This document shows, one piece after another, positions 1 to 11,105 of a stretch of 64,000 nt of DNA. Made by a program: the position numbers and the translations under genes. The notes below the pieces were generated by a model. That model saw nothing but the letters and a program-made list of their open reading frames with translations, made no database searches and was not told the DNA's origin. Position 1 is the first letter of the stretch, and every line of letters starts with the position of its first letter. Source of the stretch: Blepharisma japonicum (lineage: Eukaryota > Ciliophora > Heterotrichea > Heterotrichida > Blepharismidae); contig CATKHK010000036.1 in NCBI GenBank assembly GCA_949751835.1, positions 186,001 through 250,000 on the forward strand. The letters run 5' to 3'.

Positions 1-1143
1 CAGGAGCAAATGAAAAAAATAGAAGAAGTTTTCTCAGAGGAAAATCTAGATGAAGCAGAATATTTATTGGATTTGATAACGACAGTGTGTGAAAACAAAT
101 TTTTGCATAAACCAGAAATAACTGAAGGCTTCGAAGAAGCTATTTTAGATAAAATTGTGCTGATGAACGAGTATAATATGTTTCGACCAATTTTCGCATT
201 TTTGAAGCTAAATTGTGCATCTATAATATTTTATAATGCATGCATAGAAATTTTGAATTTGTCCATGCAAAATTTCGTACCAATACCCACTGGCAGGTCT
301 TCATTTGCATTTGGAATGATCGGAAAAGAAGAATTTTTCATGCAATTGCTACAGAAAACCAGAAAATTTTTAACGAGCAAAGAGATTGTAAGGGTAGAGA
401 CAAATTTTGGGATGGTTTTTAGGTTTAGAGGAATGATGAGTCCACTTTTTGAGTTTAACGAAACGTTTCCTGCATTTTCTCTAGCAGAAATGGTATGGGG
501 GCTGGCTGCTTTTGAAATTAAAGATAGAGAACTTTGGAATGAAAAACTTTATCAAATTTTGTTAGAAATTCCAGGAATTGATATAGATGTAGGGCTAAAT
601 AAATGAAGCAGGGTTAGAGACTATGGTAATAAGGAGCAAACACGCTCCCTTAATCCTTTTGATTATGGACTATTAATGCAAGCTCTAGCTTTAAATCCTC
701 CACACGGCGCAAAGCATAAAGTGTTTTTAAACAAATTGAAAAATTTAGTCAAGGGAAAATCAGAAAATTTTATCAAAAAAATGGGATTGAGCACAAATAT
801 TAGGGCTGGATTCCTTGAAAGTGTAAAAGAAGCAGCTAAGAGTCTGCATCTTGATATGGATGACAGAGAAAGACACTTTTTAGGGATGAAGCTTGATCTG
901 AAGGTTGGACCAAAGGAAATACTTTTATATGACAAAGATCATTACTTATATAAAAGTGAAGGGTATGAGAGTAGGACTGGGGAAAAAGATTTATTTAAAT
1001 ACTGGGTAATGAAGAAAAAAATATTGCAGGCTGCTGATATACCATTTGTGGAAATTTATCATGGAGAATGGGAGAGGATGCTGCCTGAAGAACGAGAAGA
1101 GTTTTTACAAAACGAATACAAAAAGAAAGCTAAAAAAGAGTAA
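1..1143 (+). CDS. RAP-domain protein (5' partial)
   Basis: The reading frame is open from base 1, so the gene probably starts upstream; the first ATG is at 10. An in-frame TGA at 604-606 is read as Trp, joining two halves into one frame of about 380 codons ending in TAA. The last ~75 residues (about 300-375) look like a RAP domain: a charged LLYDKDHYLY strand, then a basic helix with KKKILQAADIPFVEIYHGEW and a terminal helix. RAP domains are nuclease-like modules found in FASTK-family and apicomplexan proteins that act on mitochondrial or plastid RNA. The upstream helical part would fit the helical repeats usual in that family. A role in organellar RNA processing is inferred; no targeting signal can be judged because the N-terminus may be missing. 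Confidence 0.65.
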
Positions 1144-1279
1144 TGAGACAAATACTTTAAGCTAGTTAATACAGTTATTTTGGAGAATAAAAACCTCATT
1201 AATAATTGATTATATATATGAAACTTTGTTTATTTTATAAAAAATGAAAGCTTTGAATAGGCCTTAGAGCACATCTGCC

Positions 1280-2608
1280 TTAATGCATCGAGCAAGCTTG
1301 CTCTCCAGAGGTTTCAGTGCAAAGTTTTCATATAGAAGAAGCTATATAAATAAATATTCGCTGCAAATTTCTAAAAATATATGACAGTTTTTTACAAATA
1401 ATTCTATTTACCCTATTGTTCACTAAATTTTTCTTATTTGCAATAAAAAAATTTTCTTTGTTATTCTCATTCTCATTGTCTTTGGGTTTATTTCTATTAT
1501 TTACACACATACTCAAATTTATATTATTCCTAGCAGCTTTATCTTGTATCAATGATTTGCTGTCTTTTTTGATTTTTGCTTCCAATAGCAATTCATAAGC
1601 AATTGTAAAAGTTGATTTTTCATGGTTTAAAATTCTTTTTTTTATGAGATCAAATGGAATTTTCAGGTTTGAAAATTCTGGAAATTTCATAAGGGTTTCA
1701 AATATCTCAGAGTCTATATCTTCATATGATGAAATTTTATAATGGCTGTCTAAATAAGTATTTTTTGGTTTTAATACATTTAAACTCCTAGGCAAATTTG
1801 GTTTCATCCAAGGATGCTCTTCAATCTGTTCAATGCTAATTCGAGTAATTGGGTCTGGGTCAAGCATTTTGTATATCAGATCTAAAGCAGGTTTTGAATA
1901 TTTTACTGGTTTAATATCGAATCTTCCATTCACAATTTTTTTGAATAAAGATCTTACATCATTTCCTGAAAAAGGTAGCATTCCAGTTAAAAAACTATAG
2001 AGAATAACTCCGCAGCTTCAGATATCTACACTAGATCCATTATATGGAGTTCCTAATAATATTTCAGGTGCCGAATAATTTAGAGACCCACAGTAAGTTT
2101 GCAAGAATTTTCCATCTTCCATAAAATTTGATAGCCCAAAATCACTTATCTTGATATTCATATTTTCATCCAGCATTAAATTTTCTAATTTTAAATCTCT
2201 ATGAGCAATTTTTTTTGTATGGCAAACTTTGACAGCAGATATAAGCTGCTGGAAATAAAACTTCGCCTTTTCTTCTTCTAGTTTCCCATTCTTATTCAGA
2301 AACATCTGGAAATCACCATTAGGTACATATTCCATGACCATGTAAATTTTGTCAACAGTCTCAATAACTTCATATCTATATATTTGTTACAGTCTGATTA
2401 TGTTAAAATGCCTTAGTTTTTGATGGATCGTCAATTCTCTCATCAATCTGGACTTTTCAGGTTTAGTGTCCTTTTGGTGTAAAATTTTAAAGGCAACTTT
2501 TATGCCCGTCAACTTGTGGGAAGCAACTGGCTAATTTTTACGTTTTACTTTACCAAAGGTGCCCTTACCGAGTGATTTATGTATTGTATAATTTTGTAAA
2601 TGAGACAT
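1280..2608 (-). CDS. SNF1/AMPK-like serine/threonine protein kinase
   Basis: 432 residues in three exons. The kinase domain fills roughly residues 7-260: a glycine loop (GKGTFGKVK), the ATP-binding lysine in VAFK, catalytic HRDLKLEN, DFG, an APE-like SAPEIL, and the subdomain IX motif DIWSCGVILY. The Trp of that motif is encoded by TGA at 2018-2020, and a second TGA at 1328-1330 extends the tail by 16 residues to a TAA. Two 15-nt introns (2527-2541 and 2376-2390) remove in-frame TAG/TAA codons and restore the sequences KVKLASHKLTG and IIRLYEVIE, typical of SNF1/AMPK-alpha and related CAMK-group kinases. The C-terminal ~170 residues are Asn/Lys-rich with no recognised domain. Further stop-free 15-nt introns in the tail cannot be excluded. 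Confidence 0.88.
2376..2390 (-). other. 15-nt intron in the kinase gene
   Basis: On the minus strand it reads gtaacaaatatatag. It carries an in-frame TAA. Removing it restores NIIRLYEVIET, the conserved beta4-beta5 region of the kinase. Confidence 0.88.
2527..2541 (-). other. 15-nt intron in the kinase gene
   Basis: On the minus strand it reads gtaaaaattagccag. It contains an in-frame TAG. Removing it restores the glycine-loop sequence KVKLASHKLTG conserved in SNF1-type kinases. Confidence 0.85.
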
Positions 2609-3277
2609 ATTTATTATACACTTCAATTTAAATCAGTATAAGAAGTAGTCATTTTGGATTACTGAATAATAGCCGGAATTTTTTTAGGAATTACGATTAA
2701 TTAAATAGAGATAAGGCTCGAGCAATAATAATGATAATTATTATTAATAGTCTTATTTATCTTTCCTTATGCAACATTTGATGGAATGACTGATTTTTCT
2801 CTGATTGTTCAAGCAAAAAATTATGATCTGAAAGATTTGTTTTTAATGATTAATGATTGAAGAAATTGCGAATTAATTAATTTCCGAGTATCCCTATTCA
2901 CTGAATATTAATTTTGATGATTTCAGAAAATAATAAATAGGTTGTGGATGGAATATTAGATCGAGAAATTTAAAACTTAGATTTTTTCTGATCAAATTAA
3001 TATTAAATCTTTTATACTCTAACATTTTAAGCTAAAATTATTTATTAAAGTTTTCTGATAAACTGTTCAATTATTTTTATCCTATCTATTTCTGGATCAA
3101 TGATAATTTTGCGAATTTCTTGACTAATGAATATAAAATATTAGCTCATATAGCATTAAATTTTTGATGCTAAAAATCACAGTATTAATCATTGATATAT
3201 GAAATTTAATTCAAGCAGCACAAACTTAAAATTCCTTCTAATTAAAGTGAGTGATAATTATGATATTTAAATAATTT
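2609..3277. other. Intergenic region, AT-rich
   Basis: Separates the kinase start from the stop of the next minus-strand gene. It holds a 9-bp inverted repeat (AATAATAAT, GATA, ATTATTATT at 2724-2745) just upstream of the kinase. A stop-free stretch of about 50 codons near 2754-2912 lacks a start and matches nothing recognised. No promoter motif could be identified. Confidence 0.5.
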
Positions 3278-3997
3278 TTATTTTAAAAACAGCTTTGATT
3301 TTATTTCATGCAGCTCCTTCAGAATTTTATTTTCATCTGAATCTGACTTTCTGTATTTATGAAAACTTTCCAATTTCAGTTTTTTTATCTCAAGATTAAG
3401 CCTTCTTATCTCTTCTTCATAGTAAAACTTGCTTTGAGTATAGTGCTCAAGAAGCTCCTCATATTTCTGCTTGATATTTATATACTTATCTCTATCGTTT
3501 TCCAAACGTGTGTGACTTCTTTCATATATTCTATCATATCTATCAATACTTGAAGTATGGATATGTTCGATGCTTCCCATTTCTGATTCATTTTGGCCAC
3601 TTTTAATTGAGCCTAAGCTAAGTCGGCCTTCACGATTTGTGTTTCCAAGAGTTAAATTAGGAACATAAGCCGATCTTTGTGAAAATGACCGGATTGTAGG
3701 TGATGGGTTTGGAGGAGAAAAGATTGCATTTTTAATTTGTTCAATATCTGAGTATTGGTTTGGGATAGGAGATGGTTCTTGAGGAGGCTCCTCAGTTTCA
3801 ATCTTGGTTTCAAGTGGCAATGATTTCCTTGGAGAATGCAAGTATCCTGGAATTATCAGTTTTTTATATTTGGGGTTCCCAATTTTTAGAAAGAGTTTTG
3901 CTGATGAAAAATCAGTGTTAACGATAACATTGCCTGGCTTCACACTTTTTGATAAGTCAATTCTTTTATAATGAGCAGAGTGATAGGTTTTTTTCAT
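3278..3997 (-). CDS. Hypothetical protein with C-terminal coiled coil
   Basis: 239 residues, uninterrupted, ATG to TAA. The N-terminal half is basic and low in predicted order, with Pro-rich patches (EEPPQEPSPIPNQ, SPPNPSPT) and Ser-rich segments. Residues ~155-239 are strongly charged with a heptad pattern, fitting a coiled coil. No family was recognised. It lies in tandem behind the kinase on the same strand and head-to-head with the coiled-coil gene at 4289. A cytoskeletal or scaffold role would be a guess. Confidence 0.7.
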   Translation of the reverse strand: MKKTYHSAHYKRIDLSKSVKPGNVIVNTDFSSAKLFLKIGNPKYKKLIIPGYLHSPRKSLPLETKIETEEPPQEPSPIPNQYSDIEQIKNAIFSPPNPSPTIRSFSQRSAYVPNLTLGNTNREGRLSLGSIKSGQNESEMGSIEHIHTSSIDRYDRIYERSHTRLENDRDKYINIKQKYEELLEHYTQSKFYYEEEIRRLNLEIKKLKLESFHKYRKSDSDENKILKELHEIKSKLFLK

Positions 3998-4288
3998 TGA
4001 AAATATTATGATACAAGCAGTTAAAAATTACATTGGCTACAAATCTTATAGACATTAGAGTGAAGCAATTAATATGAAGTTTAATTTAATGCAGAAAATA
4101 AATTGTGATAGCAAAATAAATTTGATGAAGAAATATTGAATAGTAGTTAACAATGAAATATATCTAAGATTAGTAAATCTTAGCATAAAATATAAAGGAA
4201 AAGCATGAAGGATATTTATGCTGGTATAATTGTGTTAACTTAATATAACAATTATATTTTGAATTAATGTTTAATTATCCTGCTTATT

Positions 4289-6865
4289 ATGATTAAAATT
4301 GATTCGTTAACAAACATCGACAATGATTCTGAAAATAAAGACTCTGCAGATTATGAAAGCGATTTTGAAGCAGAAAATGAAATAGAAAAGGAATCTCAAA
4401 ATATCTCAACAGATAAAGAAATTGAAAAATCCCCAGTAAAGCATATAGCACGTACAGCTTCTTTTCGCTCAAAGTCTTCATCAAGCACAGCAAGCATAAA
4501 GAGAGCAAGATCAGGAATAATCTCCCGAAGAATATCTCCTTTAAAAAATCGAAACTCTTTGCTTTTACTAGAAAAAGAGAATTTAATTCTAAAAAACCAA
4601 TTGAAAGCTATTAATGCAAATTTGGATGATGCATTGGAAAAGCTTAAAAAGAAAATAGTGGTTAGGTCTTCAAGTATAATTAGGCAGAGAAGCAGAGTGG
4701 AGCAGATGAGTATAATAGAAAAGCAACTAAATTACTATGAAAATGAAAGCAATAAGTTACAAAACAGAATTAAAAAATTGCGAAATATGGATTATAAAGA
4801 AAATTTAAAAGAAGAGATAAAAGAAAAGGAAAGGATTATAAAAAACTATGAAAAACAATTGAAAATTAAATATGAGGAACAGAAGGAAAGAGGTGCAATA
4901 TTAATAAAAAAGGAGCAAGAAGTAGAGCCAAAAGAAGTCACAGAATATAATGAATTGTCAATTGAAGAAAAAAAGGTGAAATTGCAAATTGAAAATTTAG
5001 AAGAAAAAATGGAAAAAGATAATGACTACTATGAACATTTGTATAGTAAAGAGGTTGAATTAACTAATGAACTCGAAAATCTTGAAAAAATCGCAAAAAA
5101 CTTATTTAATCCTTTATCACAAAAAGAAAAAATTATGATTGATACTCATTTAAAACTTAAAAAGCAATTATCAACAATCGAGAGAAAATTATTTTTATCT
5201 ATCGGCCAGCTGTCATGCAAAGAGAAAAATAATGAAAAAACACTTCAGACAAATAAAGAAAAAATTGATGAAATGGAAACTAAACTTAAAAATAAAGCAG
5301 AATTGCTTGAAAGTATCAATAAGGAATTAGATGAGATTATGAAATACGCAACAACTCATAGTTTAGGCTGTCTAGTTGACGTATTAACAAATACTTCAAG
5401 TCTTGCAGATGAGATTGAAGAAATAAATGAAGACCCTTCTTTTAAAAATAAATCAAATGATATAAGTCAAATAAGCAGTGAAGTCGAGCCAATAGAAGAA
5501 ATTGTTGATGAGGAAGAAATTAAAAGCTATCGAGATAAAGTTGTTGAAGAGCTAGATAAAATTGATCCATTATTAGAGAAAGTTAAAGAAATTTATGAAG
5601 AAAATGAAGATTTGTGAGACAGCTGGAAAAATAATGAAGAAATTTTGATTGAAAATAAATCAGAGACAACTTTTAGAGATGAAGCCATGCTACAACCAAC
5701 TGAAAATGATCCTGAAAGTATCCCAAAATTAAAATTGGATACAAATAGTTGCACTAATGAAGAGGCTTTTCATATAAATGAAAAGAAAACTACTGAAAGA
5801 GATTCAGAATCTACAAAAGAGTTTAAGGCGTTAGAAGAAATTATTTCGAAAGAAATGCAATTTCTTCACAACACTGATGAAAAAGAATATGAAAATGATA
5901 AAAGCATAGATATAGCTAAAAAATCAAGAAAAAATTCAAGAGCAGGGGATTCAAAGAAGCATTTTAAAAATCCACGTTTTAATTTAAGATCTCCACATGA
6001 AAAGGAAATAGGAGAAAAATTTATAAAAAATAGTAAAAATTTACATGAAAGAAAAGAAAGTAATAGGTCAGCTGAATTTTTACAAGAAAATCAATATTTA
6101 AACGTTAAAGATATTCCTGAAAATTTTGAAGAGGATATCATATCACCACAATTTGCTAAAAAAATATTGGAAAATGAAGAAGAAGTTACCGAAAAATCAT
6201 TTAAGAAAAAGAAAAGTGAAAAATCTATAAATGATAATCAAGTTTTGGAAAAAGACCAAAATATAGATGCAGATTATATATTTAAATCTGGATTTAAAAG
6301 TATCTGGCAAGCAAAAGACGTTAATTTAGAGCCAGATAGAATAAAAGAAAAATATCCTGATAGAATAGCTAAACCTTTAGGTTTAAATAAGCCAAAAAAG
6401 ATAGAGAAAAAGACAGATTATTATAAAGAATCAAACTTTCCCAAAGAAAAATGAGATAATATGAATGAGCTCGTTTACAAAGAAATTACATTTGGTCATG
6501 AAATGATTCCTCCAATCAACAAAGAAAATCCGAATTTTGAAATTACATTTAACCACGACAAAACATCTGCTTTTTCTCAGCAAAAAGATATTTCACTCCG
6601 CAAAAAAATTCCGATCCAGAAAGACTATGTTGAGTCCCGAGAAGAAATAATAGAAAAAATCAACAAATCTCACTTTTCCGACGCTCATAACTGTGAAGTC
6701 ACAGGTGATTTCCCATCTATTTCATATGATTCGAATCAAGTAAAATCATTTTCCAACGATATTTTAAAGCCACAAAGGCATCATCATGCCTCAAGCAAGA
6801 AATCTAAATTATTATCAGACCAAAATTCTTCCTTTGCTTTGTCAGAAGGAAATTATTTATTGTAA
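4289..6865 (+). CDS. Long coiled-coil protein, YESDFE family copy 1
   Basis: One 858-residue frame once two TGA codons (5615-5617 and 6452-6454) are read as Trp; it ends in TAA. An acidic N-terminus carries the motif YESDFEAE at residues 22-29. A Ser/Arg-rich stretch follows, then a coiled coil (~90-345) opening with LEKENLILKNQLKAIN. The C-terminal half is Lys/Glu/Ser-rich and probably disordered. The coiled coil and the acidic motif match the gene at 27417-29627, so the two are paralogues. Short acidic Y-x-x-D-F-E/D motifs also occur in some animal microtubule or centrosome proteins such as MAP9; a cytoskeletal role is inferred from that and from the coiled coil only. Confidence 0.75.
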
Positions 6866-6870
6866 AATTA

Positions 6871-8616
6871 TTATTCATCCCTAACTTTTTTTAGTCTGGC
6901 ACACCAATTTGATCTATCATAATAATGCTTCATAATTTCAAATTTCCAGCCATCAATTTTAGCTTCTTTTGCTAAGGTCTCTAGCTCTCCTTGTTTAAAA
7001 ACATGGTAATATCGCTTGTACACGACTTTATCAGGGTCATTGCTTTGCTCTCCTTTTGTGTCTTCTTCGTCATTTTCATAAACTTTATTTAGATGCCAAG
7101 GTACGAAGCAGTCTTGGTCTGTGAAAGCTCTTTCAGTTTGCTCTCGTGCCCATACATAAATTAAAGCTTGCCCATTAGGCACTAGAACTCTTAAAATTTC
7201 TTTCATTGCTTGAATTCTTTTGGAAGAGGTTGATAAGTGGTGGATTACAGCAATTTCTATAGCAGCATCAATTGAATTCGATCGAATAGGAACATTTAAG
7301 CAGTCAGCGTTAAAAACTGAAAACCCTCGTTCTGCACAAATTTCAAGCATTTTAAAGCTTCTGTCAGTGCCAATCCTGCACAAGGGATCATCATATAGAT
7401 ATTTGCCGTTCCCACACCCTATGTCCAAAATAAGAGAAAATGGCTCTTGGTCTTTTAGAAATTCGTCGACTTTAGGCCAAGGCTTATATCTTGTATGCGA
7501 AAAATGTGATGCGATTTTATCATAAGTGTCAAACACAAAGTCTTTTTCCAGACTGGTTGGGTTGAGATCTTTTGTTTCTTCTATGATAAGTTTTTGTTCA
7601 TTTCTGTCACAAACTGATGGAAATTTGCACTCGCAGCGGTTGCTTCTTACTTTTCGGAAAGTAAGAGAAATTCTTCGTCTTCTATGTATAGAAATCCCTT
7701 CAAAAATATCATATTTTCTGTTCCAAACTGAATGCTTCCATAAGTACCTTGCTTCATCTTTTAAAACTAGCATTGACCTTGGAGGTAAAAATTGATTGAA
7801 ATCACTTCCTTCTGGGTGTCGGAAATTCATGCTTGATGGACTATTTAAGCTTAAGCAAACAATAGTATCTTCAAATGCAGAGTGAGCATCTAGATGTGGC
7901 GCTATAAAATCTCCAGGATTGTATTCTGTTGCAGTAATCTGATCAAAGCGGATTCCAAGCTTATTTTCAAGCTTATCCAAAATAAAATTAAAAAACTCTG
8001 GAATAGTTATGTCAGGCTGATTTTCTTGCAAAAAATCATGACCAAACTGTTGGACTCTTCTATTAGTCAAAGGACTTCATGGTAGCCCATCAATATGATT
8101 TGCAAGAAAATCTTCTTCTTCAGGGGTAATAAACTCTTGCTCGAGATTTAGTCCAGGGACTGGGACATTTAAAGAGCACCAGCATCCTTGAACTATTTTG
8201 AGCTCCCTCACATTAATTGGTGTGTAAATTAAGGAAATTTGATGAGGCTTTGATGGAAATTGAAGCAGATTTAAAGGCATATTCACAGAATTATAAGCAG
8301 AAATAGCTGCATCGATAGAGTCATAGGTAAGAAACCCATAATTAATGCCAGGAATTACCACTAAATTCTTGATTTCTCCATATGAGCTTAAATGAGATTT
8401 TATGATATTGAAATCTCTTTCTTGGCCATCTGAATAATGAAGCAAAAACATGTCAGCTGAAGGCTCGTCTTGGAAATAGTGGCTAAAATTTTCGTTTTTC
8501 ATGATATGATCTTTGCCTTTCTGCATTTTCTTCATCAGACCTTTCAGTGCTGTGGCTTCCTTCTTGGTATTCATTATATTTCTAGCTATTTTTAACAAAT
8601 TCATTAATATTTCCAT
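6871..8616 (-). CDS. ALKBH8: ALKBH8: tRNA wobble-uridine dioxygenase/methyltransferase
   Basis: 581 residues with one TGA (8077-8079) read as Trp, just before the conserved LTNRRVQQFG motif that opens the AlkB domain. Three modules are visible. An RRM-like domain lies at ~50-150. The AlkB Fe(II)/2-oxoglutarate dioxygenase has the metal triad HLD and distal His (KHS) and the Arg-rich strand RRRRISLTFR. A CxC...C knuckle, as in human ALKBH8, leads to a Trm9-like SAM methyltransferase with DIGCGNGKYL. In animals the methyltransferase completes mcm5U at position 34 of tRNA and the dioxygenase hydroxylates it. Human ALKBH8 is slightly longer. The start at 8616 overlaps the divergent ATG at 8615; later in-frame Met codons could be the true start. 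Confidence 0.93.
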
Positions 8617-10303
8617 GGATACTACAGTTAGAGAGACAAAAACATTGGAAAGACTTACACAAATTGACCCTCAAGAATGAACTAATATACCTATTCCTAT
8701 CAAATCTGCTTTAAGCTTGATTATTAAGCTTCTTAATGACCATCAACAGTCAATTTTAAGTGTAAAATCAACTTTGGGCACAGTTATAGTTAAAGCAAAT
8801 AAACGAAAAACTAATTTCCTTAAATCAATTGAGGCTACAAACGAGCAGTTAAGCAAAAAAGAAGAAGAAATTTTGTCTTTAATTTCTCGAGGAGAACAAG
8901 AAAATAAGCAAAAATTTGATAAAATTAATGATGAAATTAGTAATGATAGAGAAAACAATAAAAAAGTAACTGACCAGTTGCTCCAATACATGAAAGCTGA
9001 ATCTAAAGATCTTAACCAGAAAATTGAAGCATTACCCACAAAGTTTGAAGTCCACTCAAAAATCCAAGAAATCAAAGATAGCATGCCTAGCCAAATCAAA
9101 GGGGATATTGAAAAACAATTTGAGCCAGAAATATTAGGGATTTATAGAAGAATTGATGAAACAAATATGTAAAGTCTATTCAGATATATAAGAGACAAAG
9201 TAAAAAATTTAGAAAATCTTATTAATAAAGAGAAAACAGCAAATTCAGAAATATTTGGAATTATAAATAAAAGGATAGATGAGGAAAAACTCAACTATGA
9301 AGGTGGACTAAAAGAAGCAAAAGAAGAGACACAGAAAGGCATAGAAATGATGGAATCTCTGCTAGAGTACACACAAACATCTTTTGGGAATAAGTTTCAG
9401 ATTAAAAATACCTACCACATTGACTTGCAAAAAAAAATCGACGAATTAAATACGCTTTTCTCGAAACACCAAGCTGATTTGGAAGATCTTAGAGTGGCTG
9501 TTTCAGAAATCCCACCACCTACCCCAAAAGAAGAAATTCCAATTTCACCATTAAACCTGGGAGAAATCGATATAGTAAAAATCATCAAAGAAAACCAGCC
9601 ACCTCCTCCGCCTCCAGGACTGTCAATGGATGAAGTTCGAAAAGAAATTGAAGAAAGTTCGAAAATTATCAATGCTGAACTTAAAAATATTCTTAAAGAT
9701 CAAGAACTTAAATTCAGTAAAGATTTAAATGACTCAATTCAAAATTTAGAAACTTGACTAAAAAGCGAAGCATCGAATACAGGTGTGTATATTAAAGAGC
9801 TTAGAGATAAGCTTGCATGACTTCCTATGAATTTGAACCAGCTTGAAGGTATGAGTGGAACTGAAGCACGTTTGTTTACGCTCGAAGCGCGGCTTCGGTC
9901 CGAAGAAAATTCAAAATTGCAGATTTATAATGCTTTATCAAGGCTTATTGAATCTAAATTTATTTCTCAAAAAACTTCACGCCCTGAAAGCTTAACCCCA
10001 CAAATCCCATTAGGAAGATATTCAGCTTCTCCTTTTACTCGTGAGTCAAAAGAAGAAAAAAGTAGGTTTAATGAAACTTTGCAAATAATTGAAGACTCAG
10101 AAATAAGCCACACAAAAAATGAAATAACTAACACATCACGCATTTCACGGCGCCAGTCACCTTTAAATTTTACTTATGAAAAAACTCAAAAGGTTTATAA
10201 GGAAATGCGAAAACTAAGAGAAACGCCTGGATCTTATGATATTGAAAATAGTCAAAGAGAATTGCCTAATATTTCAATTAAAAGACAGACAATGAGGCTA
10301 TAA
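8615..10303 (+). CDS. Coiled-coil protein with polyproline segment
   Basis: 557 residues. Three TGA codons (8678, 9755, 9818) are read as Trp, and a 15-nt intron at 9169-9183 removes an in-frame TAA. Most of the chain is Lys/Glu-rich alpha-helical or coiled coil (~35-400), interrupted by a proline run (PPPPPPGLS) near residue 330, which could bind profilin-, SH3- or GYF-type partners. The tail is Ser/Arg-rich and basic. No family was recognised. The first ATG lies in a CCATGG palindrome shared with the ALKBH8 start on the other strand. The stop converges on a small unknown gene 122 bp away. Confidence 0.72.
9169..9183 (+). other. 15-nt intron
   Basis: Reads gtaaagtctattcag, includes an in-frame TAA, and its removal continues the coiled-coil frame (…DETN-IYIRDKVKN…). 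Confidence 0.8.
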
Positions 10304-10425
10304 ATTTTTAAACTTACCATAGAGTTATAACAGCTAAGGCAATGACCTAATCTACTTAATTTTTTTTATTTTTTCAAATTTATATCTTAATTTAGCAGCT
10401 AAGATTTGTATATAAAGTAAATAAG

Positions 10426-10818
10426 TTAAAATTTAAGTTTGCGAGGATCAATATTTTCTTTATCACTTGACAGTAAATTTTTAATTTGGTCTTCAGCTAA
10501 TTCAAATATTTTATCTTGTTTCAACGCTTGGAATATTGACATGTTTTGCTTTTCAACTTGCTTAATTTCTTGCTGAACTTCTTGCTCGAAATTATAAAGG
10601 CTGAATAAATTCGTGAGGCTGAGTTCACAGCGCTTGCATTTTTCATTAGAGTTTTTTAGACGGTAACCGTGAATCCGGCTTTCTAAAGGAGGGATTTGAG
10701 GTGATTTTATAAGTTGGCAAGGCAAAATTGGGGTTGGATTGATTTCCAGGGCATCTTGAATTAAAGAAAAGGGTAAAAAGTTGGGAAGTTCTTCTTTAGA
10801 AATATCAAGGGTTTCCAT
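10426..10818 (-). CDS. Hypothetical small protein
   Basis: 130 residues, ATG to TAA, no internal TGA. It has a Pro-rich N-terminal third (INPTPILPCQL, IPPLESR), a single CxxC-like CKRCE in the middle, then a charged helical C-terminal half. No family was recognised. It sits 61 bp downstream of the COA4 gene on the same strand, so the two could share regulation, but nothing in the sequence proves it. Confidence 0.6.
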   Translation of the reverse strand: METLDISKEELPNFLPFSLIQDALEINPTPILPCQLIKSPQIPPLESRIHGYRLKNSNEKCKRCELSLTNLFSLYNFEQEVQQEIKQVEKQNMSIFQALKQDKIFELAEDQIKNLLSSDKENIDPRKLKF

Positions 10819-10879
10819 TTAAATAATATAGCCGCCATTTTACATCATTTTATATGTTTTAAGCGCCATAATCATAATT

Positions 10880-11080
10880 TTAATTAATTTTCTTTTCTTC
10901 GGCCTTAATAGAAAGTCTCATACATTTTCCGAGTGCAACCAGTTCATTTTGGCACTGTCTCCAGTCATTTTCGTTGTTTTTTAAGCATAAATCCAAAGTA
11001 GCATGAGTCCCTGTGCAGCCAGCCTTTTCAACTTTCGTTTTCATATCAACTGCATTCCTTTCTTGTATATTTTCACTCAT
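10880..11080 (-). CDS. COA4: COA4-like twin-CX9C mitochondrial assembly factor
   Basis: 66 residues with a complete twin CX9C motif: a first Cys pair at about residues 22 and 32 and a second pair at about 43 and 53, each nine residues apart. The spacing and flanking residues (GCxxxHxxxxxC, then DWRQCQ and CM) match cytochrome c oxidase assembly factor 4 (human COA4/CHCHD8). Such proteins are imported into the mitochondrial intermembrane space by the MIA40 relay, fold as a disulphide-held helical hairpin, and assist complex IV assembly. Location and role are inferred from the family. Its start codon lies only 25 bp from the divergent UNC50 start. Confidence 0.85.
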   Translation of the reverse strand: MSENIQERNAVDMKTKVEKAGCTGTHATLDLCLKNNENDWRQCQNELVALGKCMRLSIKAEEKKIN

Positions 11081-11105
11081 AAATATTATTGTCTGACCTC
11101 ATAAA

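Noticed and set aside
1280-1330. A possible 15-nt intron (gtcatatatttttag) in the kinase tail near 1370-1390
   Set aside because: It contains no stop and lies in poorly conserved sequence, so retention and removal both give an open frame; cannot be decided.
2524-2544. An 18-nt alternative for the first kinase intron (gtaaaacgtaaaaattag)
   Set aside because: It would delete conserved glycine-loop residues; the 15-nt choice restores the family consensus.
2754-2912. A stop-free stretch of about 50 codons (TFDGMTDFSLIVQAKNYD...) upstream of the kinase
   Set aside because: No usable start, short, no recognised family, no neighbouring exon joined by a plausible 15-nt intron.
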